This document shows positions 1 to 6,375 of a stretch of 6,380 nucleotides of DNA, piece after piece. The position numbers were made by a program, and so were the translations under genes. The stretch is from Alloprevotella tannerae (GTDB lineage Bacteria > Bacteroidota > Bacteroidia > Bacteroidales > Bacteroidaceae), in assembly GCA_015259305.1 (NCBI GenBank), contig JABZGO010000105.1, positions 1 to 6,380 of the forward strand, given 5' to 3'. The notes under the pieces were generated by a model. It was not told the origin of the DNA and made no database searches. It saw nothing but the letters and a program-made list of their open reading frames with translations. Position 1 is the first letter of the stretch. Each line of letters opens with the position of its first letter.

Positions 1-1372
1 GACTTTCACAATAAGAAACGCTACGTTCATCAGTTCTTCTGTTTGTCAATTCCCACAATATGCTACTTGGTTTCCAATTTTCATCGCGCTCTTCTTTGAT
101 CAGCTTGATCCAGAAATCAGGGATATTCATAGCCAAGCGGTAATCAAAATCATAACCGCCGGATGTAAACGGAGCGGCAAGCCCCGGCATACCAGAGACT
201 TCTTCAGCTATAGTAATGGCAGCGGGATTTATTTCGTGAATTAAAAGGTTGGCTAAAGTCAAATAAGCAATAGCATTGTCGTCTTGATGGCCATTATAAT
301 AGTCACTATAGTTGGTAAATGCTGCACCTAAGCCATGATCATAATAGAGCATTGAGGTGACGCCATCAAATCTGAAGCCATCAAACTTATATTCTGTCAG
401 CCAGTATTTACAATTGGATAAGAGAAAATGAATAACTTCATTCTTACCATAGTCAAAACAAAGACTATCCCACGCCGGATGTGTATGCCTAGAGCCAGGA
501 TAAAAGAACTGATTTGGATCTCCGCACAAATTACCCAATCCTTCAACTTCATTTTTTACGGCATGGCTCTGCACAAGGTCCATAATAACTCTTAGCCCTC
601 TACTATGCGCATCATCGATCAAGCGTTTTAAATCTTCGGGCGTGCCAAAACGACTTGAAGGTGCGAAAAATGAAGAGACGTGATATCCAAAACTCCCATA
701 ATATGGATGTTCTTGTATCGCCATGATCTGAATACAATTGTATCCATCAGCCGCAATGCGAGGTAAAACTTTAGTTCTAAACTCTTCATAGGACCCAACA
801 CCCTCTTCATCTTCAGCCATTCCGATATGACATTCATAAATAAAGAGGGGTTGCTTAGATGGTTTGAAGTGTTCAATGGAAAACGTATAGACATCTTTGG
901 GATCCCAGACTTGTGCGCTGAAAATCATAGTAGTAGGATCTTGGACTACACGCCGACACCACGCCGGGATGCGTTCTCCGACACCTCCATTCCAGTATAC
1001 TTTCATCTTATACAAGTCACCATGTTTCAAGGCTTCAAGTGGCAGGGTTATTTCCCAATTGCCAGAATCTCCGAGCGGTATTAACTTGTACTCTTCTTTC
1101 TCTTTCCAGTCATTAAAATCACCGATCAGATAAATAGATGTTGCATTAGGTGTCCATTCTCTAAATACCCAATTCTTTTTGGTCTTATGTAGCCCGAAAT
1201 AAAGATGCCCATCAGCAAAATCACTCAAAGTTATTTTCTGATTATCCGTTAATTCATTGCATTTTGAAATGACGTGCGCGTAACGCCCTTGTATGGCATC
1301 GGAAAAAGGCGCTAGCCAGGGATCATGCTTTACTATATCCAGCATCAAAGGCTGCTCTTCTCTATTTTTCAT
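1..1372 (-). CDS. glgB: 1,4-alpha-glucan branching enzyme, GH13_8 (eukaryotic-like) type, 3' end outside the window
   Basis: Branching enzyme cuts alpha-1,4 glucan chains and rejoins them through alpha-1,6 links to make glycogen in the cytoplasm. Seen: an unbroken frame of 457 codons with no frameshift, running off the left edge. A CBM48-like beta domain lies near residues 55-150 (FREWTPNA, GDFNDW). The GH13 barrel follows: ECHIGMA near 180-186, DLVQSH at 265-270 (region I), GFRFDGVTSMLYYDHG with nucleophile Asp336, and TIAEEVSGMP with acid/base Glu390. The frame ends at CES, exactly where the family continues His-Asp-Gln, so the third carboxylate lies outside. The wording of these blocks matches human GBE1 and plant branching enzymes (GH13_8) better than E. 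coli GlgB (GH13_9). Full length is probably about 670-690 residues. The ATG at 1372 is the first in frame; Met10 is an alternative because the family similarity starts at DPWLAPF (residues 17-23). No strong ribosome site is visible. It lies 87 bases after the MORN gene, and I see neither a convincing promoter nor a strong terminator in that gap. Confidence 0.93.
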   Translation of the reverse strand, partial: MKNREEQPLMLDIVKHDPWLAPFSDAIQGRYAHVISKCNELTDNQKITLSDFADGHLYFGLHKTKKNWVFREWTPNATSIYLIGDFNDWKEKEEYKLIPLGDSGNWEITLPLEALKHGDLYKMKVYWNGGVGERIPAWCRRVVQDPTTMIFSAQVWDPKDVYTFSIEHFKPSKQPLFIYECHIGMAEDEEGVGSYEEFRTKVLPRIAADGYNCIQIMAIQEHPYYGSFGYHVSSFFAPSSRFGTPEDLKRLIDDAHSRGLRVIMDLVQSHAVKNEVEGLGNLCGDPNQFFYPGSRHTHPAWDSLCFDYGKNEVIHFLLSNCKYWLTEYKFDGFRFDGVTSMLYYDHGLGAAFTNYSDYYNGHQDDNAIAYLTLANLLIHEINPAAITIAEEVSGMPGLAAPFTSGGYDFDYRLAMNIPDFWIKLIKEERDENWKPSSILWELTNRRTDERSVSYCES

Positions 1373-1459
1373 GCTTACCAGGAATTATTTCGTTCTAATT
1401 ATATTGTCAGTTTAGTTTAGAGGAGTGTTTTATAGAAGAGAAAAACGATAGAGCTTTTT

Positions 1460-2572
1460 CTATTGAAGCTGCCCATTTACATACTTCCCTTTTCTGACAA
1501 CATTTCCATTGCGATCATATTCTATAAACTCCCCATCTTTTACATCGTCCTTAAATGTTCCATCAAAGCGCGAGCCATCGGCATGAATAACAGTCGCTTT
1601 GCCGTTTTTCTTGTTCGCTCTAAACATTCCGCGATATTTCTCGCCATTTGCCATCCTTAGAACGCCCTCACCATCCATTTGGTTGTCTTTCCAACCACCT
1701 TGATACTCATAATCATCTTTTCGTTTGTAAGTACCTTGGCCGTTTCTTTTATTATTTTTCCATTGTCCCGTGTATGTAGCTGTTCCTTTCCAAGTATAAG
1801 TACCTTGTCCGCTTTGTTCACCATTCAAGAAGTGACCAACATACCGGTCTCCGTTGGCATAGCTAAATATGCCTTCGCCAGTCCGTTCACCCTGCAAATA
1901 TTGCCCTTCATAAAGATCACCATTCTTAAACTTGTAGATACCCTTTCCGTCTTGAACATCATCCTTCCAATCGCCGATATAGCAATCTCCATTAAGATAA
2001 AAGAATGTGCCTTTGCCATTTCTATAATTATTACTCCAAGCGCCATCATACTTGGATCCATCTTTCCAATCAAAAACTCCCTGACCCGATTTCTTATCAT
2101 CAAGCCATTCGCCTTTGTAAAATGCGCCACTCTTGTAAGTATAAGTACCCTTTCCATTACGCATATCATTCTTCCAAGCACCTTTATAGATGTCACCATT
2201 ATAATAATACATGGTACCTTCTCCCTCTTTGGCATTTCTATACCATAAGCCTTCGTAGCGATTATTGTTTAGAGCGTAATAAGTTCCACGGCCATGCTGC
2301 TGATCTTGAAACCATTGTCCCTCATATCTTTCTCCACTGGCATAAGTCATTATTCCTTCTCCTTCGCGTTTTGTTTTAAAGTAGTCGCCTTCATAGATGT
2401 CACCATTCTTAAACACGGTGCGTCCTCTCCCATTAGGCTTACCATTGAAAAGATCTCCAGTATAAACAGCACCATCCTTGAAGGTGTATGTACCTACAAC
2501 AATCTTTTGAGCATAAGAAAAGACAGAACAAGTAGCAATGAGTGCAAAAAGGAAAAAATTATATCGTTTCAT
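1460..2572 (-). CDS. Exported MORN-repeat protein of unknown function
   Basis: I recognise the repeat family but not a function. The 370-residue protein begins with a typical signal peptide: basic MKRYN, a hydrophobic core at about 6-18, and a likely signal peptidase I cut after SYA (residue 21). Cys15 lies in IATC, a poor lipobox because Thr precedes Cys, so a lipoprotein is less likely. From residue 37 to 358 there are exactly 14 consecutive 23-residue MORN units (Y-x-G-x-W/Y/F ... G-x-G ... G) with no insertion or deletion. A half unit lies on each side (GTYTFKDGAV before, RKGKYVNGQLQ after). The last two units are degenerate and the 14th lacks the G-x-G, like a cap. Such units form short beta hairpins, so a long solenoid in the periplasm or at the surface is expected. 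No enzyme domain is present. Its ATG overlaps the kdsB stop (ATGA), which points to translational coupling. Scaffold or binding roles are inference only. Confidence 0.93.
   Translation of the reverse strand: MKRYNFFLFALIATCSVFSYAQKIVVGTYTFKDGAVYTGDLFNGKPNGRGRTVFKNGDIYEGDYFKTKREGEGIMTYASGERYEGQWFQDQQHGRGTYYALNNNRYEGLWYRNAKEGEGTMYYYNGDIYKGAWKNDMRNGKGTYTYKSGAFYKGEWLDDKKSGQGVFDWKDGSKYDGAWSNNYRNGKGTFFYLNGDCYIGDWKDDVQDGKGIYKFKNGDLYEGQYLQGERTGEGIFSYANGDRYVGHFLNGEQSGQGTYTWKGTATYTGQWKNNKRNGQGTYKRKDDYEYQGGWKDNQMDGEGVLRMANGEKYRGMFRANKKNGKATVIHADGSRFDGTFKDDVKDGEFIEYDRNGNVVRKGKYVNGQLQ
1499..2464 (-). repeat. Fourteen in-phase 69-bp units encoding MORN repeats
   Basis: Residues 37-358 of the MORN protein divide into 14 blocks of exactly 23 codons, so 966 bases contain no length change between units. 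The protein pattern (Tyr-x-Gly at the start, Gly-x-Gly at positions 12-14, Asn/Asp-Gly near the end) is far better kept than the DNA, and no two units look identical. This suggests old duplications held by selection on the fold, not a recent expansion. The shared period also explains long spurious open frames on the opposite strand here. Confidence 0.9.
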
Positions 2573-3327
2573 CTATTTACATGTTGGGTAAGAAATATTT
2601 CAGCTTGCTTTAAATCCTCAGGAGTATCAATTCCAATTGTAGAAATCTGGGTTTCCGCCACCTTTATGCGATAACCGGCTTGTAGCCAGCGTAATTGCTC
2701 TAAAGATTCGCAAGACTCTAAAGAGCTAACGGGTAATTGGGTCAAAGCTCTAAGAACTGCCGGTCTGAAGGCGTAAATACCGATATGTTTATAATACTTG
2801 TGATGCGCGAGCCATTCACTTTGTGGTAAACTTCTTTGGTATGGAATAATTGATCGACTAAAGTATAAAGCAAAATTATGATTATCTAATACGACTTTTG
2901 GTGAATTTGGGTCAGCTAATGCCACAAATGAATCATTTTCTTGAAAAGGTTGCACCAACGTGGCGATATCGGCAGATGGGTCATCAAAACATTGTAGAAT
3001 GGCCTGCAGTTGGGATGTAGCAATAAATGGCTCATCGCCTTGAATATTAATGACAACATCTGCAGGTTTTGCAATCTTATTAAATGCTTCACAACATCTA
3101 TCTGTACCACTTTTGTGCGCTATAGAGGTCATCACAACATTTCCTCCAAAAGCTTCGACTGCATCGAATATGCGTTGATCATCCGTGGCGACATAAACGT
3201 CTTCGATTACTTGAGCTACGCGCTCGTATACACGCTCGATAATAGGTTTACCACCTAATAAAGCTAGAGGCTTCCCAGGGAAGCGTGTTGATGCATATCG
3301 AGCGGGTATAATTGCAATTACTTTCAT
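2569..3327 (-). CDS. kdsB: CMP-Kdo synthetase (3-deoxy-manno-octulosonate cytidylyltransferase)
   Basis: KdsB activates Kdo with CTP to give CMP-Kdo and pyrophosphate in the cytoplasm; Kdo is then added to lipid A to form the inner core of lipopolysaccharide. At 252 residues it is close to the usual length of about 250. Seen in order: the nucleotide-binding loop PARYASTRFPGKPL (8-21), VATDD (46-50), SGTDR (73-77), NIQGDEP (94-100) with the expected Mg-binding Asp98, NSPKVV (141-146), FSRSIIPY (156-163), HIGIYAF (181-187), ESLEQLRWLQ (207-216) and GIDTPEDL (232-239) with the second metal ligand Asp234. All hallmark residues of the family are present, so it should be active. The ATG start places PARYASTR at the normal distance from the N terminus. 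It sits 72 bases after the PBP1A stop, and its TGA overlaps the next start by four bases. I see no convincing promoter of its own. Confidence 0.97.
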   Translation of the reverse strand: MKVIAIIPARYASTRFPGKPLALLGGKPIIERVYERVAQVIEDVYVATDDQRIFDAVEAFGGNVVMTSIAHKSGTDRCCEAFNKIAKPADVVINIQGDEPFIATSQLQAILQCFDDPSADIATLVQPFQENDSFVALADPNSPKVVLDNHNFALYFSRSIIPYQRSLPQSEWLAHHKYYKHIGIYAFRPAVLRALTQLPVSSLESCESLEQLRWLQAGYRIKVAETQISTIGIDTPEDLKQAEIFLTQHVNR

Positions 3328-3399
3328 TGTTTTCGTCTTCGTTCTTGTATTTTGGGAGTGAATGGCCTATCTGCACAAAGTTGATGCGTTAGACGAAAT

Positions 3400-5802
3400 C
3401 TATTCAAATAGGCTTTCGCCCCTTGGTTGATTAGCAGGCCGCTTCGAAGGAGGGGCTTCCGTATTCCTCTGTGGTTGCGGTTCTGGATCAGGAGTTTCTT
3501 CGTCGTCTGTCATATTATTACCCTGCATGTTCGGGGTAGGAGAAGTTTTCGGGCGCGCTGACTTTTTAAACTCTTCATTTTCCTTATAACCTAAAGAATG
3601 ATCTCGATAGACCTTCTTCATATAATAAGCCCAAATTGGAAGAGCCACAGTTGCACCTTGTCCACTATTTGTTCGATCAAAATGGATGTCTCTATCTTCT
3701 CCACCAACCCAACAAGCTGTGACCAAGCGTGGTACTAATCCAACGAACCAACCATCTGAATTATTGTTCGTAGTACCGGTCTTTCCTGCAATTGGCCCAT
3801 TTAAATTATACTTATATCTTAATCGACCTGCAGTACCAGATTGTACAACGCCTCTTAGCATAGTTATCATTTCATCAGCACTTTCTTCACTGATAACTTC
3901 GTTAACTCTTGGAGAGAACTCTGCAATGACGTTGCCTTGAGCATCTTCAATTTTTGTAACCAATAATGGTGCAACTCGGATACCCCCATTAACAAAAGCT
4001 GTGTATGCACTGGCCAATTCTCCGACCGTTACATCGCAAGGACCTAGACAGAGGGCTATAGATGGATAAATGTTTGGATTCTTTACCCCATAATCTTTCA
4101 TAATCTTAGCTAGGCGATGTCCCGTAGGGTCTATTTGGCTCATCAGACCAGCCGTTACCCAGTTATTAGATTGGGCTAAACCCCAGCTCAAAGGTACACT
4201 TGAACCATACCGTGCTTTACTACCATTTCTAGGCGTCCAAGCTCGTCCTGCAACCATATAGGTACGCATGACATTGGGTATTGTATAACTGGGAGTTAAT
4301 CCATCCTCCATAGCAAGTGAGTAAACAAAAGGCTTCATTGTTGAACCGATTTGTCGACGTCCAACAAAGGCCATGTCATATTGGAAATAATTATAATTTA
4401 ATCCACCCACATAGGCTTTTACCTGCCCGCTCGAAGGATCTATTGACACAAGTCCTGTTCTCAAGAAACTTTTGTAATATCTGATAGAATCAAGTGGAGT
4501 CATCATCGTATCAATAGTTCCTCGATAGGAAAAGATGCTCATACGTATCTTAGTATGAAAAGATTTACGGATTTCCTCTTCTGAAGCACCTGCATCTTTC
4601 AACATCCGATAGCGCTCACTTTGCAACTCTGAGCGCGCTAGTATTGACATTATTTGTTTACGCGTTAACTTACTACTGAATGGAAACGAAGATGATCCTT
4701 TCTTTTCTCTATAGAACAATGGTTGTAAGTATTTAGCCACATGACTATAGGCAGCTTCTTCAGCATAGCGCTGCATACGCGAATCTATCGTTGTATAAAT
4801 TTTCAACCCATCAGTATAAATATCATAGTTGGTCCCATCCCTCTTTACGTTCTTTTTACACCAACCGTAAAGAGGATCATTGGCCCATGATAAAGAGTCG
4901 TCAAAATATTGAACTTGTTGCCAATCAGCATAATTCTCCTTCTTGGGTTTATCCGCCATAAGGATACGGCGTAAATATTCACGAAGATACGTTGCTGGAC
5001 CATTTTTATGATCAATACATTTAAAATGCAATCCAAGTGGTTCCTCTTTTAAAGTCATCGCTTCAGCGGCATTTAAATACCCTCCTTTGACCATCTGTTC
5101 TAGTACAACATTTCGGCGCTGTTTGCAACGCTCTGGAGCTGTTATAGGATTGTAAAAAGAGGGGTTTTTACACATTCCAACCAACATTGCAGCTTCAGTT
5201 ATTGTAAGTTGTTGCGGTGTCTTCTGAAAATAAACTTTTGCAGCTGTTTTAATTCCAACTGCATTATGTAGAAAATCAAAGTAATTTAGATATAGAGTAA
5301 GGATTTCCTTTTTTGTGAAATGACGCTCTAACTCTACAGCTATAACCCACTCTATCGGTTTTTGAAACAGACGCCCAAGCGTACTGTGGGCACGCTTAGA
5401 ATATAATTGTTTTGCCAATTGCTGTGTAATAGTAGATCCGCCACCAGCTGCACGTTGCCCAAGAAAACCACGTTTAACAACAGCGCGTCCAAACGCTTTT
5501 GCATCAATTCCACTATGCTGATAGAAACGAACATCCTCAGTTGCGATTAAAGCATCGAACATATGAGAAGAGATGCTATCATAGTCAGTAAAAATTCTAT
5601 TTTCATTCTGTGACCAAGTGCCTAGAAGTTTACCATCTGCAGAAAAAACCTGTGATGCATATTTATCAATCGGATTTTGCAATTCATCAAGAGGAGGCAT
5701 ATATCCAATCCACCCTCTCTCAATACTAAAAGTTGCACCAATTATAAGCAACACGATACAACCATATACCGTCCAAAGAATTCTAAGTACTTTTTTTTGC
5801 AT
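3400..5802 (-). CDS. mrcA: Bifunctional class A penicillin-binding protein 1A (GT51 transglycosylase + transpeptidase)
   Basis: This enzyme polymerises lipid II into glycan strands and crosslinks the peptides on the outer face of the inner membrane. The 800-residue protein has a short basic N terminus and one membrane anchor (about 7-27). The GT51 domain shows TEDVRFYQHSGID with catalytic Glu89, GGGSTITQQLAKQL (120-133), QKPIEWVIAVELER with the second Glu at 151, and EILTLYLNYF. The transpeptidase domain has the nucleophile motif STMK (Ser487-Lys490), SNN (545-547) and KTGTT (674-678). The stretch at about 363-448 before LVSIDP resembles Bacteroidales PBP1A proteins. The tail after about 745 is polar and Pro/Glu-rich (PDPEPQPQ), probably disordered in the periplasm. 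Most class A homologues have STFK where this has STMK, a mild change. No in-frame ATG lies upstream before a stop at 5863-5865, so this start is favoured. It appears to lead the gene row, with a promoter candidate about 250 bases upstream. The symbol is by analogy with E. coli. Confidence 0.96.
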   Translation of the reverse strand: MQKKVLRILWTVYGCIVLLIIGATFSIERGWIGYMPPLDELQNPIDKYASQVFSADGKLLGTWSQNENRIFTDYDSISSHMFDALIATEDVRFYQHSGIDAKAFGRAVVKRGFLGQRAAGGGSTITQQLAKQLYSKRAHSTLGRLFQKPIEWVIAVELERHFTKKEILTLYLNYFDFLHNAVGIKTAAKVYFQKTPQQLTITEAAMLVGMCKNPSFYNPITAPERCKQRRNVVLEQMVKGGYLNAAEAMTLKEEPLGLHFKCIDHKNGPATYLREYLRRILMADKPKKENYADWQQVQYFDDSLSWANDPLYGWCKKNVKRDGTNYDIYTDGLKIYTTIDSRMQRYAEEAAYSHVAKYLQPLFYREKKGSSSFPFSSKLTRKQIMSILARSELQSERYRMLKDAGASEEEIRKSFHTKIRMSIFSYRGTIDTMMTPLDSIRYYKSFLRTGLVSIDPSSGQVKAYVGGLNYNYFQYDMAFVGRRQIGSTMKPFVYSLAMEDGLTPSYTIPNVMRTYMVAGRAWTPRNGSKARYGSSVPLSWGLAQSNNWVTAGLMSQIDPTGHRLAKIMKDYGVKNPNIYPSIALCLGPCDVTVGELASAYTAFVNGGIRVAPLLVTKIEDAQGNVIAEFSPRVNEVISEESADEMITMLRGVVQSGTAGRLRYKYNLNGPIAGKTGTTNNNSDGWFVGLVPRLVTACWVGGEDRDIHFDRTNSGQGATVALPIWAYYMKKVYRDHSLGYKENEEFKKSARPKTSPTPNMQGNNMTDDEETPDPEPQPQRNTEAPPSKRPANQPRGESLFE

Positions 5803-6061
5803 GTCTTTATGGCCTGCGTTTTGAATACTAATTATGCGCGAAGATAAGAAAAATAATCGTAATTAAAGCCATTTTCATCTGAATTCTCTAATTGTTCACA
5901 AATGAAAACTACACCTTATATAGTCACTCTACTTAGACTATTAGAGTTAGCAAAGTGCCCTATAGTAGATGTATTATTGGATGGCAAATAAGAAATAAGA
6001 GAGAGAAAGAGAGAGAAAGACTTCATAGAAAACTCTTCAAGTATTTAATAGGAAACCATGT
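5803..6061 (-). other. Long 5' leader of the PBP1A gene (predicted), no established gene
   Basis: If the promoter at 6062-6092 is used, about 250 nt of untranslated RNA precede PBP1A. In RNA order it holds a pyrimidine tandem repeat (6001-6020), a 36-codon frame at 5916-6026 (MKSFSLFLSLISYL..., ending SRVTI), two small overlapping inverted repeats at 5921-5947, and a 16-codon hydrophobic frame at 5828-5878 (MKMALITIIFLIFAHN). Nothing here matches a riboswitch I know, and neither frame has clear coding support. A weaker -7-like TATCTTCG closer to the gene (minus strand, about 40 bases before the ATG) lacks a -33 partner. Confidence 0.45.
6001..6020. repeat. Two exact copies of a 10-bp purine repeat (GAGAGAAAGA)
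   Basis: Bases 6001-6010 and 6011-6020 are identical, inside a longer all-purine run starting near 5997. In the predicted leader RNA of PBP1A it reads as a CU-only tract. Two copies is a small number, so this may be simple low-complexity sequence. Confidence 0.7.
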
Positions 6062-6092
6062 CAAACATAGAAGTGTATTCAAGAAAAACAAG
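6062..6092 (-). promoter_or_regulatory. Bacteroidetes-type promoter reading toward PBP1A
   Basis: On the minus strand a -33 element CTTG (6089-6092; matches the TTG core) is followed after 19 bases by TATGTTTG (6062-6069), a full match to the TAnnTTTG -7 consensus of the Bacteroidetes primary sigma factor. Transcription would start near 6055-6057. It is the best match I found between PBP1A and the tRNA, and it is back to back with the tRNA promoter. The match is seen; its use is inferred. Confidence 0.55.
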
Positions 6093-6099
6093 GCATCTC

Positions 6100-6131
6100 T
6101 TTGATTACTTAAATTGATTTTCGTATTTTTG
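6100..6131 (+). promoter_or_regulatory. Bacteroidetes-type promoter of the tRNA-Arg gene
   Basis: TTTG at 6100-6103, a 20-base spacer, then TATTTTTG at 6124-6131 gives a perfect match to TTTG-N19..21-TAnnTTTG. The predicted start near 6136-6138 leaves a 5' leader of only 7-9 nt before the tRNA, a normal arrangement. Its -33 element is 7 bases from that of the opposite promoter, so polymerase may not be able to sit on both at once. Confidence 0.75.
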
Positions 6132-6144
6132 CACCACATTTGTT

Positions 6145-6221
6145 GGTTCAGTAGCTCAGCTGGATAGAGCAACAGCCTTCTAAGCTGTGGGTCTTGGGTT
6201 CGAATCCCAACTGAATCACCA
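6145..6221 (+). tRNA. tRNA-Arg (anticodon UCU), CCA encoded
   Basis: A complete 77-nt cloverleaf reads AGA (and possibly AGG) codons. Acceptor GGTTCAG (6145-6151) pairs with CTGAATC (6211-6217) with one G-U pair. The D stem is GCTC/GAGC. The anticodon stem ACAGC/GCTGT (6172-6176, 6184-6188) holds loop CTTCTAA with anticodon TCT at 6179-6181. The variable loop is five bases, and the T stem TTGGG/CCCAA closes the loop TTCGAAT. The discriminator A (6218) is followed by genomic CCA (6219-6221). All invariant bases that I checked are present, so the gene looks functional. No second copy of its 3' end is visible in the window, so there is no sign of an integrated element at this tRNA. Confidence 0.98.
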
Positions 6222-6224
6222 CTA

Positions 6225-6266
6225 CAAGGAAAGAGAATTTTGGAAACAAAGTTCTCTTTCTTGTTT
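6225..6266 (+). terminator. Hairpin terminator after tRNA-Arg
   Basis: The arm 6225-6242 pairs with 6247-6263 to give 17 base pairs, including one T-G wobble, with a single bulged G (6228 or 6229) and a GAAA tetraloop (6243-6246) closed by G-C. The stem foot is CAAG/CTTG and is followed by TTT (6264-6266), so the U tract is short. It begins three bases after the tRNA CCA end, which fits an intrinsic terminator or a processing structure. Confidence 0.75.
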
Positions 6267-6350
6267 ATAGATACTTAGCCTGTTGGTGCATATAGAGAAG
6301 TTTATTTGAGTGTTTGTATGCGTGATTCTAAGTGAAAAAATGGAATTTTC

Positions 6351-6375
6351 GTGCTACATACGATGTATGTAGCAC
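6351..6375. repeat. Perfect 11-bp inverted repeat at the right edge
   Basis: GTGCTACATAC (6351-6361) and GTATGTAGCAC (6365-6375) are exact reverse complements separated by GAT. It could be a terminator stem for a gene to the right, a protein-binding site, or one copy of a dispersed repeat. There is no U tract directly after it on either strand; on the minus strand a run of six T follows about ten bases later (6335-6340). The 84 bases between the tRNA terminator and this repeat (6267-6350) show no gene or promoter that I can support. Confidence 0.75.

Noticed and set aside
628..894. 88-codon minus-strand frame and two plus-strand frames at 827-1133
   Set aside because: They overlap the branching enzyme frame, which translates without a break and carries GH13 motifs across the whole interval.
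1439..1460. Terminator between the MORN gene and glgB
   Set aside because: A GAAAAA/TTTTTC pairing around a 9-base loop exists, but it is only six AT-rich pairs, too weak to call.
1825..2235. 136-codon frame on the minus strand inside the MORN gene
   Set aside because: It is an out-of-frame shadow of the same repeats (Met/Ile-rich, no family features).
1679..2248. 189-codon open frame on the plus strand opposite the MORN gene
   Set aside because: The 69-base period of the MORN gene keeps the antisense frame free of stops. The product is a low-complexity Ile/Ser/Phe string with no recognisable domain, while the minus frame has perfect repeats and a signal peptide.
2526..2530. MORN protein as a lipoprotein through Cys15
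   Set aside because: The residues before the Cys (Ile-Ala-Thr) do not make a good lipobox, and a good signal peptidase I site (SYA, then Gln) follows at residues 19-22.
6145..6221. tRNA gene as an integration site for a mobile element
   Set aside because: No repeat of the tRNA 3' end, no integrase and no sudden change in sequence character is visible on either side within the window.
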